The notes beneath the pieces were generated by a model that saw only the letters and a program-made list of their open reading frames with translations, searched no databases and was not told the DNA's origin. From Lysobacterales bacterium (GTDB taxonomy: Bacteria > Pseudomonadota > Gammaproteobacteria > Xanthomonadales > Ahniellaceae), in assembly GCA_016721845.1 (NCBI GenBank), contig JADKHK010000013.1, forward strand, positions 1,222,501 to 1,286,500: 64,000 nt of DNA, given 5' to 3'. Shown piece after piece: positions 1 to 9,506 of this stretch; the first letter of the stretch is position 1; every line of letters starts with the position of its first letter. Position numbers and translations under genes: made by a program.

Positions 1-226
1 CCAGCCGCCGATCAAGCTTCACCACCTTGAGATAGTTCCAGGCGGCAACGGACGTGCCGAAAATCGAACTGGTGCGCTGGGTCGCGATGACCTGCAGGAT
101 CGAGAATTCCGGAAACAGATTGACCATGGCCGGGGTCATGATCAGGCCGCCACCGCCGACGATGCTGTCGAGCAGTCCCGCACAGAATGCCGCCATCCCG
201 GCGAGCAACAAGGTCTCGGCTGCCAT
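1..226 (-). CDS. TauE/SafE family sulfite/organosulfonate exporter, N-terminal fragment
   Basis: This is the first 75 residues of a membrane permease whose remainder lies beyond the left edge. The start ATG at 226 lies 3 bases after the recX stop. The translated N-terminus begins MAAETLLLAGMAAFCAGLLD and continues with a glycine-rich SIVGGGG turn and the TPAM segment typical of the first TauE/SafE half-repeat, followed by a TQRTSS stretch. The family consists of 7-8 helix inner-membrane proteins that move sulfite, sulfoacetate or related anions. The tight spacing suggests co-transcription with recX, although a functional link is not evident. A second, full-length member of the family lies at 22234-22986. 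Confidence 0.75.
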   Translation of the reverse strand, partial: MAAETLLLAGMAAFCAGLLDSIVGGGGLIMTPAMVNLFPEFSILQVIATQRTSSIFGTSVAAWNYLKVVKLDRRL

Positions 227-229
227 CGC

Positions 230-691
230 TCAATCATCGACCTCGGCGCGGGTGACGGCACGCACCGTTGCACCGTCGAAGCCGCGCGCGGCCAGCCATG
301 CCGCACGCTTCTGGCGCTCCTTGTGATCGGCTGCCTCGGTGTCGCGGAACTTGGCCGAAAACACCCGTCTGGCGATGACCGTCCATGCCACTTCCGCAGT
401 CGCGATCGCCGCGGTCGCAGCTTCTCGGACGATGCCATGCGACGCCAGTTCGGCGCGGATGCGCAGCGGCCCGTAGCCATCCAGCGCACGCCTGCGCACC
501 AGCGATTCGGCGAAGCGGGCATCGCTCTGATAGTTGCGGTCGCCCATCTCGCCGACGACATCGCCGGCTTCCTCGGCGGCCACGCCCTTCTGCTGCAACT
601 TGCGCTTCAGTTCACGCGCGGAGTGCTCGCGCCGCGACAACAGACCGAGCGCGCGTTCGCGGGGCGGGAGCGGCGGTTTTTCCTTGCGCAT
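230..691 (-). CDS. recX: RecX, RecA regulatory protein
   Basis: RecX binds RecA-DNA filaments and blocks their extension, damping recombination and SOS induction. The 153-residue product is close to the family length. It starts with basic residues and the typical ALGLLSRREHSARELKRKL motif, followed by VVGEMGDRNYQSDARFAESL and the YGPLRIRAEL motif, i.e. the repeated three-helix units of RecX. The gene lies 58 bp downstream of recA on the same strand, the usual gammaproteobacterial order, and is probably read through from the recA promoter. Confidence 0.95.
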   Translation of the reverse strand: MRKEKPPLPPRERALGLLSRREHSARELKRKLQQKGVAAEEAGDVVGEMGDRNYQSDARFAESLVRRRALDGYGPLRIRAELASHGIVREAATAAIATAEVAWTVIARRVFSAKFRDTEAADHKERQKRAAWLAARGFDGATVRAVTRAEVDD

Positions 692-749
692 GGCTCACCT
701 GATCAGCGCGCCCCGGCCATCCGCCGGGGCGATCTCGGGACACCCGGAC

Positions 750-1787
<1,038 letters not shown>

Positions 1788-1943
1788 GGGGATGTCCTCG
1801 GATCAGTGATGAAGGGATGGACGCAGCCTGACAGCGCGCATTCTCAGAACGCGAGACGTCGTCCGGTGACCGGCAAAGTATCCCACAGGCCGATGTGCCG
1901 CTTCGGTGACGAGCGGGCCCGAGCCTGCGAGATTTCGGAATCG
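1788..1943 (-). promoter_or_regulatory. recA upstream region without a recognisable LexA box
   Basis: These 156 bp separate the PIN toxin gene from recA and must hold the recA promoter unless it is read from further upstream. Reading both strands I find neither CTGT-N8-ACAG nor the TTAG-N6-TACTA type reported for xanthomonads. No convincing -35/-10 pair stands out. A GAGGA Shine-Dalgarno lies just before the recA ATG. Confidence 0.35.
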
Positions 1944-2351
1944 TCAACGCGGACGCAGCAACTGCAGTCCGGGCAGTCCGGCGAAGTCCTGCTCGTTGAG
2001 CGTGAACAGGGCGTAGCCGTGCTCGATGGCCTGGGCGGCGATCCAGAGATCGTTGTAGCGCGGGCGTGGCGAGCGGCCGGCTCGGCGAACCGTGGCCGCG
2101 AGTACGCCAAAGGCCGATGCAGTGTGCCGCGTCACCGCGACCACCGGTCGCCGTTCGACCTGGCGCAGGTAGGCACCGCGCCGCGCACGCTCACCCGGAT
2201 CGACGCAGGACTCGACACCGAATCGCAGCTCACCCAGCGACACCGCCGACGCGTACACCGGCGCGTCGCCGCACGTCGAGATCACCGTCTCGTGCGATAA
2301 CTCGCCAGCGCCGAGCGCAATCCAGATGCAACTGTCGAAGATCACGCCCAC
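1944..2351 (-). CDS. PIN-domain toxin of a type II toxin-antitoxin pair
   Basis: This 135-residue protein has the PIN nuclease pattern: an N-terminal FDSCIWIA segment with the first acidic residue, LGELRFG in the middle, YNDLWIAAQA with a conserved Asp, and a C-terminal TLNEQDFAGLPGLQLL. PIN toxins are Mg-dependent RNases that cleave tRNA, rRNA or mRNA. The ORF overlaps the end of the Phd/YefM antitoxin gene by 10 bp, so the two are translationally coupled. It lies between pncC and recA, where these genera usually have no insertion, suggesting acquisition. The RNA target cannot be inferred. Confidence 0.88.
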   Translation of the reverse strand: MGVIFDSCIWIALGAGELSHETVISTCGDAPVYASAVSLGELRFGVESCVDPGERARRGAYLRQVERRPVVAVTRHTASAFGVLAATVRRAGRSPRPRYNDLWIAAQAIEHGYALFTLNEQDFAGLPGLQLLRPR

Positions 2352-2596
2352 GGATCACGCACATCGTTGCCGAATTCGTCGCGGCTGTCGTCGAGCCAGC
2401 GCTTTGCATCGTCCACTGACACCATTGACTGCAGACCGGCCAGCGCCTGACGCGCCGTCATCCGACGTGGCGCAGGTACCAGTTCGGCGATCGGGCGTGC
2501 ATTCCGCTCGACCACGATGGTCTCGCCCTCGCTCAACACCTGATCGAGGATTTCACGGGTACGTCGTGCGAGTTCGGTGGCGGTCACGGTGGTCAT
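2342..2596 (-). CDS. Phd/YefM-family antitoxin
   Basis: This 84-residue protein begins MTTVTATELARRTREILDQV and continues EGETIVVERNARPIAELVP, the Phd/YefM N-terminal DNA-binding fold. The C-terminal half (about residues 45-84) is acidic and Trp-containing and would wrap the PIN toxin. It precedes and overlaps the toxin gene by 10 bp. Antitoxins of this class repress their own promoter. The 58 bp upstream contain an AT-rich stretch near 2600-2640 (TGCGATCAATACGCACTTTA on the plus strand) that may hold the promoter, but I cannot define an operator. Confidence 0.88.
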   Translation of the reverse strand: MTTVTATELARRTREILDQVLSEGETIVVERNARPIAELVPAPRRMTARQALAGLQSMVSVDDAKRWLDDSRDEFGNDVRDPWA

Positions 2597-2654
2597 GGTC
2601 GCATCATGCGATCAATACGCACTTTACGCAATATGTGCACCCGTTTCAGACCGC

Positions 2655-3167
2655 CTATCTTCCCGCCAGCAACCGCTCCAGCCCGGCGAAGACTTCGGCA
2701 ACGGTGGCGCGGCGAATGGCGTCGCGGTCGCCGGCGAAGTGGAAGATCTCGGCGACCGGACGATGGTGGCCGAAGCCCCAGGCGATCCAGACCGTGCCGA
2801 CGGGTTTGTCTTTCGTTCCACCGGTCGGGCCGGCGATGCCGGTGATCGCGACCGCCATGTCGGCACGCGAGCGCGAGAGCGCACCGCGCACCATTTCGAT
2901 CACCGTTTCACGACTGACTGCGCCGTGCTGCTCCAGCGTCTGCCGCGGCACGCCGAGCATGGCTTCCTTGGCATCGTAGCTGTAGGCCACGAATGCGCAG
3001 TCGAACCAGGCCGAACTGCCAGGCACTTCGGTGACCACCTTGGCCACCCAGCCGCCGGTGCAGGACTCGGCGGTGGCGAGTTTCAGTCGGGCTTCGAGCA
3101 GGCGCGTGCCAAAACGGGCAGCCTGCGCGTGCAGTTCGGAATCGGCAAGATTGGCGGTCGTGTTCAT
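2655..3167 (-). CDS. pncC: Nicotinamide-nucleotide amidase (CinA C-terminal domain protein)
   Basis: PncC deamidates nicotinamide mononucleotide to nicotinate mononucleotide in pyridine nucleotide recycling. The 170-residue protein is the stand-alone CinA C-terminal domain. It contains the TAESCTGGW motif near residue 32, the VAYSYDAKEAMLGV segment, and the conserved AVAITGIAGPTGGTKDKPVG region. It lacks the N-terminal MoaB-like domain of full CinA. Its usual partner downstream is recA, from which it is separated here by a toxin-antitoxin pair. Confidence 0.93.
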   Translation of the reverse strand: MNTTANLADSELHAQAARFGTRLLEARLKLATAESCTGGWVAKVVTEVPGSSAWFDCAFVAYSYDAKEAMLGVPRQTLEQHGAVSRETVIEMVRGALSRSRADMAVAITGIAGPTGGTKDKPVGTVWIAWGFGHHRPVAEIFHFAGDRDAIRRATVAEVFAGLERLLAGR

Positions 3168-3198
3168 CCGCGCAGTATGCCAGCCGTGCTCGCGGCGA

Positions 3199-3927
3199 TC
3201 ACGGCCGCGATGGCGCTTCCTGCACCGCGGCCAGACGCTGCGACAGCTGCGCCGGTTCCAGATAGCCGCCCAGCACCGAACCGTCGCTGGCGATGATGGT
3301 CGGCGTGCCGAGCTTGGCGACCCGTTGCCCGAGTTGCATCGTTTCCGCGACCGGATGCGCGCAGGTCTTGCGCTGGTCCGCCGTGAGTTCGCCGTTCAGC
3401 ATGCTCGCCGTCAGTGCGTCCTGCTGGTCGACTGCACACCAGACGAAGGCGGCCTTGTCGAAGGAGGCCGAAGGTTGCCCGGCACGCGGAAACATCAGGT
3501 AATCGACGGTGATGCCGGCGGCATTGATCGCGGACATTTGCTGATGCAGCTTGCGGCAGTAGCCACAGTCGACGTCGGTGAAGATGGTGATGCGATGCTT
3601 TTCATCGGCCGCGGCGAAACGGATCCGCCGATCGTCGCCGACCTTCGCCAGCAGCTCGCGGCGCAGGCCGTTCTCGGTCGCGGCGGTCAGGTCGGCACGC
3701 AGCTTCGCGTCGTACAAGCGCCCCTGCAGCAGATGCGCGCCATCGGCGCTGGCGTACAGCACGTCGCCGTTCACGACCACTTCGAACACGTCCTTCATCG
3801 CGGCGGGCCGGACCGATTCGATCGTCGCACCGGCAACGAGTTGCTGCACGGCCGCGCGCACCGCCGCCTCGTCGGCCTGCGCGGCGCTTGCCGCGAACAC
3901 CGCTGCCATCACCATCCACTGCTTCAT
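3199..3927 (-). CDS. dsbC: DsbC-type periplasmic disulfide isomerase
   Basis: DsbC reshuffles wrong disulfides in periplasmic proteins and is kept reduced by DsbD. I chose the ATG at 3927 (protein MKQWMVMAAV...) because a GGAG lies about 8 bases upstream. An ATG four codons earlier overlaps that ribosome binding site. Residues 1-18 form a signal peptide ending AQA. The N-terminal dimerisation domain spans about 19-80. The thioredoxin domain carries the active-site CGYC at 121-124 and the cis-Pro loop GTPTI near 213. A second cysteine pair (VWCAVD, KTCAH) matches the structural disulfide. The length of 242 residues is normal. Confidence 0.95.
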   Translation of the reverse strand: MKQWMVMAAVFAASAAQADEAAVRAAVQQLVAGATIESVRPAAMKDVFEVVVNGDVLYASADGAHLLQGRLYDAKLRADLTAATENGLRRELLAKVGDDRRIRFAAADEKHRITIFTDVDCGYCRKLHQQMSAINAAGITVDYLMFPRAGQPSASFDKAAFVWCAVDQQDALTASMLNGELTADQRKTCAHPVAETMQLGQRVAKLGTPTIIASDGSVLGGYLEPAQLSQRLAAVQEAPSRP

Positions 3928-3996
3928 GGCCCGCTCCATCCATCGCCTGCCGATCGAGGCGAGCGTGCGACCGGGGATCTCGCCGCGAGTTCCCGT

Positions 3997-4800
3997 TCAG
4001 CCCGGGTCAGCCGCCGCCAACTGCTCCAGCAACGCGCGCGATGACTCGTCGGCCGGAAAGAAGGCTTCGACCGCGAGTTCCGACAAGGTCACATCGACCG
4101 GCGTGCCGAACACCGTGATCGTGCTGAACACCGACAGCACGCCATAGGGGGTCTGAATCCGCATCGGCACGACGACATCGGGATCGGGCGTGGTCAGGTG
4201 CGCGCCCGTCGCATCGCCCGCGGGCAGTTGCAGCAATTCGTCGTAAAGCGCCTGCAGCTGCAGGTCGCCGGTGGTGCGTGCCTGCCGCAACAATCGCGAC
4301 AACAAGTGTTCCCGCAATTGCGCCAGATTCAGGATCAGCGGCGCAAGGCCCTGCGGGTGCAAGGTCATCCGAAGGACGTTCGCCGGCGGCGCCAGCAGCG
4401 AAGGTGCGACGCGATGCATCAGCCGCCGTGCGGCCGAATTCGCGCGCAGCAGGTTCCAGTGGCGATCCACGGCAATCGCCGGAAACGCACCGTGGGCGTT
4501 CAACACCAGTTCCACCGCCGCCATCGCCGACGCCAGCGCGCCCGCGTCCAGCGCATGCGCGGGAAAGGCCGGCGAAAACCCCGCCGCGAGCAACAAGGCA
4601 TTGCGCTCGCGCAAGGGCACGTCAAGCAATTCCGCCAGGTGCAGCAGCATGCCGCGGCTCGGCCGCGAACGCCCGGTCTCGATGAAACTCAGATGCCGGG
4701 TCGAAATGCGCGCATCGCCCGCGAGTTCGAGTTGACTCAAGCGCCGACGCTGACGCCAGTCGCGGATTTGATCGCCGAAAGCAGAGGCGCGTGCAGTCAT
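3997..4800 (-). CDS. XRE-family regulator with MmyB-like ligand domain
   Basis: This 267-residue protein starts at the ATG at 4800, with GGAG six bases upstream. Residues about 8-65 are a helix-turn-helix (FGDQIRDWRQRRRLSQLELA ... ISTRHLSFIETGRSRPSR). The rest matches the MmyB-type C-terminal domain (AIAVDRHWNLLRANSAARRL, and a terminal VFGTPVDVTLSELAVEAFFP), which in a crystallised relative binds a fatty acid. Such regulators typically control a divergently transcribed neighbour. Here that is the pair of small membrane protein genes at 4932-5742, and a perfect inverted repeat lies in the shared gap. Confidence 0.87.
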   Translation of the reverse strand: MTARASAFGDQIRDWRQRRRLSQLELAGDARISTRHLSFIETGRSRPSRGMLLHLAELLDVPLRERNALLLAAGFSPAFPAHALDAGALASAMAAVELVLNAHGAFPAIAVDRHWNLLRANSAARRLMHRVAPSLLAPPANVLRMTLHPQGLAPLILNLAQLREHLLSRLLRQARTTGDLQLQALYDELLQLPAGDATGAHLTTPDPDVVVPMRIQTPYGVLSVFSTITVFGTPVDVTLSELAVEAFFPADESSRALLEQLAAADPG

Positions 4801-4857
4801 CGGAAGCTCCATGGCAAGAATCGATGCTAATCCCAGCGCCGCATGGACGGCAGCACC

Positions 4858-4874
4858 ATTACCCGCCAGGTAAT
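4858..4874. promoter_or_regulatory. Candidate operator for the divergent XRE regulator
   Basis: A perfect inverted repeat ATTACC-N5-GGTAAT lies in the 131-bp gap between the XRE-type regulator (minus strand) and the small membrane protein gene (plus strand). Its symmetry and its position between divergent genes fit a dimeric helix-turn-helix repressor. This is inference from the sequence only. Confidence 0.5.
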
Positions 4875-4931
4875 CGATTCGCCGCCGCAGCTCCGGCATC
4901 GTGGCCTGGAACCCCAACCCGGAGCACCGCG

Positions 4932-5348
4932 ATGTCCACGATCCAACCCTCGTCCCTGCTGCGCCTTGCCCTGCGTCTCGATGCCGGCATCAGCCTCGCT
5001 TCCGGCCTGCTGCTGTGCGCGGCGCCCGGCTTCCTCGGCGAACGTTTCGCGTTGTCGCCGAACCTGCTGCTCGTCGTCGGCCTGATCTGCCTGCCTTACG
5101 CGGCGTTGCTGTGGTCACTCGCCGGACGCACGCAACTCGCGAGCGCTGGCGTGATCGCCATTGTCGTCGGAAATCTGCTCTGGGCCGACGCCGCCCTGCT
5201 GCTGATCTTCGGCTACGGCGCTGCACCGAATGCCCTCGGCCAGGCCTATCTCACCACGCATGTCGTCGCGACGGCGACCTTCGCGGTACTTCAGTGGTTC
5301 GGCCTGCGCCGCTCCGCCAGCCGTTCTGCCCATCCCGTTGCAGCCTGA
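4932..5348 (+). CDS. Small integral membrane protein, unknown function
   Basis: This 138-residue protein starts at the ATG at 4932, seven bases after GGAG at 4921. It consists almost entirely of four hydrophobic segments (around residues 12-32, 43-65, 72-96 and 105-125), with short polar loops and a basic C-terminus RRSASRSAHPVAA. No catalytic motif is visible. It is followed four bases later by a second four-helix membrane protein and is divergent from an MmyB-type regulator. The three genes probably form one regulated unit. I do not recognise the family well enough to name a role. Confidence 0.78.
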   Translation: MSTIQPSSLLRLALRLDAGISLASGLLLCAAPGFLGERFALSPNLLLVVGLICLPYAALLWSLAGRTQLASAGVIAIVVGNLLWADAALLLIFGYGAAPNALGQAYLTTHVVATATFAVLQWFGLRRSASRSAHPVAA

Positions 5349-5352
5349 CGCC

Positions 5353-5742
5353 ATGATCGCCGAACGCTGCGTCCAACTCGTGCTGCTGGTTGCAGCCATC
5401 ATCCACCTCGCGCCGATCAGCGGACTGGCCGGCGCCGAGGCCTTGCAACGCCTCTACGGCGTCGACCTGACCGATCCATCCACGTTGATGCTGATGCGCC
5501 ATCGCGCCGTGCTGTTCGCACTGGTCGGACTGCCGCTGGTGATCGGCCTGTTCCTGCCGGCCTGGCGCGTTCCAGCGCTTTGCGGCGCAGTGATCAGCCT
5601 GAGCGCCTTCCTCGGACTGGCGACCACCCTACCCGCACTGAACCCGGCGCTGTTGCGCGCCGTCCAGATCGACATCGGCCTGATCCTGCTCATCCTCCCC
5701 GCCCTCGGGTGGTGCCTGCGCATGGGACAAGCACCCGGCTGA
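5353..5742 (+). CDS. Small integral membrane protein, unknown function
   Basis: This 129-residue protein begins with an ATG four bases after the stop of the previous membrane protein gene. It has about four transmembrane segments (near residues 5-25, 50-70, 74-95 and 102-122). Between the first two lies a loop GVDLTDPSTLMLMRHRAVLF with a charged RHRA entry into helix two. It is probably co-transcribed with the gene before it and controlled by the divergent regulator. No enzymatic motif is evident, and function is unknown. Confidence 0.78.
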   Translation: MIAERCVQLVLLVAAIIHLAPISGLAGAEALQRLYGVDLTDPSTLMLMRHRAVLFALVGLPLVIGLFLPAWRVPALCGAVISLSAFLGLATTLPALNPALLRAVQIDIGLILLILPALGWCLRMGQAPG

Positions 5743-5798
5743 TCACACGCACCGGGGCCGCTACACTGCGCGGCCCCGTTGCCAGCGCTGCATTCCAC

Positions 5799-8381
5799 GT
5801 GTCCGACGACTATTCCCAGCACACCCCGCTGATGCGCCAGTTCTTCCGCGCCAAGGCGGAGTTTCCGGACACGCTGGTGTTCTTCCGGATGGGCGACTTT
5901 TATGAGTTGTTCTACGACGATGCCCGCAAGGCGGCGCGCCTGCTCGACGTGACGCTGACGCAACGCGGCCAGTCCGCCGGCCAGCCGATCCCGATGGCCG
6001 GCGTGCCCTATCACGCGGTGGAAGGCTATCTCGCCAAGCTGGTCAAACTCGGCGAATCGGCGGCGATCTGCGAACAGATCGGTGACCCGGCCGCGAGCAA
6101 GGGCCTGGTCGAACGCAAGGTCGTGCGCGTGATCACCCCGGGCACGCTGACCGACGAAGCCCTGCTCGAGGAGCGCCGCGACAACCTGCTGGTGTCGATC
6201 ACGCGTGGCGGCGACCGTTTCGGCTTGGCCTGCGTCGATGTCGCCGGCGGTCGTTTCACCTTGTGCGAGATCGACGGCGACGCCGCGTTGTTGGCGGAGC
6301 TGGCGCGCTTGAATCCGGCCGAGACGCTGTTGGACGAAAACGCGCGCTGGCCCGAAGCCGTGGTCGCGATGACCGGCACGCGTCGGCGTCCGCCCTGGCA
6401 TTACGAACACGCATCGGCGGAACGCGCACTCTGCGAATTCTTCGGCACCCGCGACCTGCGCGGCTTCGGCTGCGCCGACCTGAAGCTCGCGGTCGGCGCG
6501 GCCGGTGCGCTGCTCGCTTACCTGAAGGACACGCAACGGGCCGCGTTGCCGCACCTCACTCGCCTCGCGGTCGAATCCAGCGACGACACCATCGCGATGG
6601 ATGCCGCGACGCGCCGCAATCTCGAACTCGATGCGCAGACCAGCGGGCGCGGCGGTGCCACCCTGTTCTCGGTCATCGATACCAGCGTCACGCCGATGGG
6701 CGGACGCCTGCTGCGACGCTGGCTGCATCGCCCGCTGCGCACCGCAACCGTCTTGAAGTTGCGCCATCAGGCGATCGCGGCCCTGATCGATGCCGGCGCG
6801 CCGGGTGCGTTGCGCGAGCTCTTGCGCGGCATCGGCGACATCGAACGCATCCTCACCCGCGTCGCGCTGCGTTCGGCACGACCGCGCGACCTGTCGACAC
6901 TGCGCGATGCGTTGCGGCTCGCACCCGATCTGCAGCAGCGGCTCACGGCGATCGATAGTCCGCGCCTGCACGAACTCGCTGCGCAACTCGGTCGTCACGA
7001 TGACAGCGCCAACTTGCTGGCCCGCGCGATCCTGGAGCAGCCACCGGTGCTGCTGCGCGACGGCGGCGTGCTGCGCGACGGCTTCGACGCCGAACTCGAC
7101 GAGTTGCGGATGCTGTCGACGAATGCCGACCAGTTCCTGATCGACCTCGAAGCGCGCGAACGCGCGGCCAGCGGCATCGCGACGCTGAAAGTCGGCTACA
7201 ACCGCGTGCATGGCTATTACATCGAGATCAGCCACGCCCACGCCGACCGCGCGCCGACGCACTACACACGCCGTCAGACCATCAAGGGCGCCGAGCGCTA
7301 CATCACCGAAGAGCTGAAGACCTTCGAGGACAAGGTGCTGTCGGCGAAAGAACGCGCGCTGATGCGCGAAAAGGCGCTGTACGAACAGCTGCTCGATGCC
7401 TTGAACGCGTGCCTTGAAGCACTGCGCGATGCCGCCGCCGCATTCAGCGAGATCGACGTGCTGAGCGCACTCGCCGAGCGCGCCGAAGCGCTGAACTGGA
7501 CGATGCCGGAACTGGTCGATGAATCCGGCATCACCATCGAACGCGGCCGTCATCCGGTGGTCGAAGCGGTGCGCAGCGATCCGTTCGAACCGAACGGCCT
7601 GCAGCTCGATCCATCACGGCGCATGCTGGTCATCACCGGCCCGAACATGGGCGGCAAGAGCACCTACATGCGCCAGGCCGCGCTGATCGTCCTGCTCGCG
7701 CACATCGGCAGTTTCGTCCCGGCCGATGCCGCCCGGATCGGGCCGATCGACCGCATCTTCACCCGCATCGGCGCCGGCGACGACCTCGCGGCCGGGCAAT
7801 CGACCTTCATGGTCGAAATGAGCGAGACCGCGAACATCCTGCACAACGCGACCGAGCACAGCCTGGTGCTGATGGACGAGGTCGGACGCGGCACCAGCAC
7901 CTACGACGGCCTCGCGCTGGCCTATGCCTGTGCGGTGCATCTCGCAGCGACGAACCGCGCCTACACCTTGTTCGCGACGCATTACTTCGAGCTGACCGCG
8001 CTCGCGAGCGAGATCGACGGCGTCGCGAATGTTCATCTGGATGCCGTCGAGCACGGCGACTCGCTGGTGTTCCTGCATGCGGTCAAGGACGGCCCGGCGA
8101 ATCGCAGCTTTGGCCTTCAGGTCGCGGCCTTGGCCGGCGTGCCGAAGCCGGTCATTGCCGCCGCGCGTGCACGCCTGCTGGCGCTGGAATCGCGTCCGCT
8201 CGAATCGGCGGCAACGCCCACAGCGGCGAATGGCGCCGACATGCCGCGGCAATTCGGCCTGTTCGACGCCACGCCGCCCGCGCTCGACGCACTGCGCGCC
8301 CTCGACCCGGATGCGTTGAGCCCGCGCGAGGCGCTGGAAGCACTGTATCGATTGAAGTCCCTGCTGGGAGCACGCGCATGA
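5799..8381 (+). CDS. mutS: DNA mismatch repair protein MutS
   Basis: MutS recognises mismatches and small loops and recruits MutL. The likely start is the GTG at 5799 (VSDDYSQHTPLMRQFF), giving 860 residues, close to the 853 of E. coli. The ATG at 5832 is an alternative that would remove only 11 residues. The mismatch-binding motif FFRMGDFYELF lies near residues 28-38. The connector, lever and clamp domains follow. The ATPase has Walker A GPNMGGKST near 614-622, then LVLMDEVGRGTSTYDG and the ATHYFEL signature. The last ~30 residues form the helical dimerisation tail. The stop overlaps the tyrA start by four bases. Confidence 0.98.
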   Translation: MSDDYSQHTPLMRQFFRAKAEFPDTLVFFRMGDFYELFYDDARKAARLLDVTLTQRGQSAGQPIPMAGVPYHAVEGYLAKLVKLGESAAICEQIGDPAASKGLVERKVVRVITPGTLTDEALLEERRDNLLVSITRGGDRFGLACVDVAGGRFTLCEIDGDAALLAELARLNPAETLLDENARWPEAVVAMTGTRRRPPWHYEHASAERALCEFFGTRDLRGFGCADLKLAVGAAGALLAYLKDTQRAALPHLTRLAVESSDDTIAMDAATRRNLELDAQTSGRGGATLFSVIDTSVTPMGGRLLRRWLHRPLRTATVLKLRHQAIAALIDAGAPGALRELLRGIGDIERILTRVALRSARPRDLSTLRDALRLAPDLQQRLTAIDSPRLHELAAQLGRHDDSANLLARAILEQPPVLLRDGGVLRDGFDAELDELRMLSTNADQFLIDLEARERAASGIATLKVGYNRVHGYYIEISHAHADRAPTHYTRRQTIKGAERYITEELKTFEDKVLSAKERALMREKALYEQLLDALNACLEALRDAAAAFSEIDVLSALAERAEALNWTMPELVDESGITIERGRHPVVEAVRSDPFEPNGLQLDPSRRMLVITGPNMGGKSTYMRQAALIVLLAHIGSFVPADAARIGPIDRIFTRIGAGDDLAAGQSTFMVEMSETANILHNATEHSLVLMDEVGRGTSTYDGLALAYACAVHLAATNRAYTLFATHYFELTALASEIDGVANVHLDAVEHGDSLVFLHAVKDGPANRSFGLQVAALAGVPKPVIAAARARLLALESRPLESAATPTAANGADMPRQFGLFDATPPALDALRALDPDALSPREALEALYRLKSLLGARA

Positions 8382-9502
8382 GCATCGACGACCTCCGCCA
8401 GCAGATCGACACGCTGGACCGGCAACTGGTCGACTTGCTGGTCGAGCGCAGCCGCGTCACCGCCGCGATCGGCGCCTTCAAGCGCGAACGCGGGCTGGCG
8501 CTGTACGTGCCGGAACGCGAATCGGAATTGCTGAACGCGCGCCGCGAACAGGCGCAAGCCGCAGGTGCCGATCCGGACATGGTCGAAGACGTGTTGCGCC
8601 GGGTCATGCGCGGCTCCTATGCCTCGCAGGAAACCGCTCTGCCCGCGGTCGGCGACATCAGGCAACCCGTCGTCATTCTCGGCGGTCGCGGCGCCATGGG
8701 CCGATTGATGGCGGGCCTGTTCGAACGCTCGGGTTATCCCGTGCGCGTGATCGATGTCGACAACCTCGACGATCTTCCGGATGCGGTCGTCGATGCCGGC
8801 TTGGTGATGGTGTCGGTACCGATCGACCGCACCGCGCAAGTCATTGCCGCATTGCCGAAGCTGCCCGAACACTGCCTGCTCTGCGACATCACTTCGGTCA
8901 AGCAGATGCCGCTGGACGCGATGCTGTCGGCGCATGCTGGGCCCGTGGTCGGCCTGCATCCGATGTTCGGCCCGGACGTGAAGAGTCTGGTCAAGCAGGT
9001 CATCGTCGTCTGCCACGGTCGCGAGTCTTCACGCTACGACTGGCTGCTGCGCCAGCTTGAAGCCTGGGGTGGCCTGCTGCGCGAGGAATCGCCGGCCGCG
9101 CACGATCAGTCGATGCAGATGATCCAGGCGATGCGTCACTTCACGACGATTGCCTACGGCGTGTTCCTGTCACGCCAGCCCGCCGACCTGGAACGCCTGC
9201 TGCGCCTCAGTTCGCCGATCTATCGCCTTGAACTCGCGATGGTCGGCCGACTGTTCGCGCAAAGCCCGATGCTCTACGCCGACATCATGCTGCAGGCCGA
9301 TCACCTGCCCGACCTGATCTCGGACTACCGGCATGCGCTCGATGAACTGCTCGCACTGGTGCGCGGCGACGATCGCGAAGGCCTGGTCGCGCGCTTCCGC
9401 GCCGTGCAGGCCTACTTCGGCGACCTCGCCCCGAAACTGCTCACCGAAAGTGCCGACCTGCTGCGCAAGATGCATGACGCCCAGGGGGGCAAAGCCGGTT
9501 GA
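8378..9502 (+). CDS. tyrA: T-protein: chorismate mutase / prephenate dehydrogenase
   Basis: This bifunctional 374-residue enzyme converts chorismate to prephenate and then to 4-hydroxyphenylpyruvate for tyrosine synthesis. Residues 1-90 form an AroQ-type chorismate mutase (LRQQIDTLDRQLVDLLVERS, then RGLALYVPERES). Residues ~98-374 form the NAD-dependent dehydrogenase, with the dinucleotide motif GGRGAMGRLMAGLF and the HPMFGPDV segment. It starts inside the mutS stop (ATGA overlap), so it is translationally coupled. The pairing of tyrA with mutS has no obvious metabolic logic. Its stop is four bases from the convergent cysK stop, with no terminator between them. Confidence 0.96.
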   Translation: MSIDDLRQQIDTLDRQLVDLLVERSRVTAAIGAFKRERGLALYVPERESELLNARREQAQAAGADPDMVEDVLRRVMRGSYASQETALPAVGDIRQPVVILGGRGAMGRLMAGLFERSGYPVRVIDVDNLDDLPDAVVDAGLVMVSVPIDRTAQVIAALPKLPEHCLLCDITSVKQMPLDAMLSAHAGPVVGLHPMFGPDVKSLVKQVIVVCHGRESSRYDWLLRQLEAWGGLLREESPAAHDQSMQMIQAMRHFTTIAYGVFLSRQPADLERLLRLSSPIYRLELAMVGRLFAQSPMLYADIMLQADHLPDLISDYRHALDELLALVRGDDREGLVARFRAVQAYFGDLAPKLLTESADLLRKMHDAQGGKAG

Positions 9503-9506
9503 CTGA

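Noticed and set aside
5454..7553. Open frame of 699 codons antisense to mutS
   Set aside because: It overlaps the highly conserved MutS coding sequence on the other strand and shows only His/Arg/Gln-rich sequence without family features.
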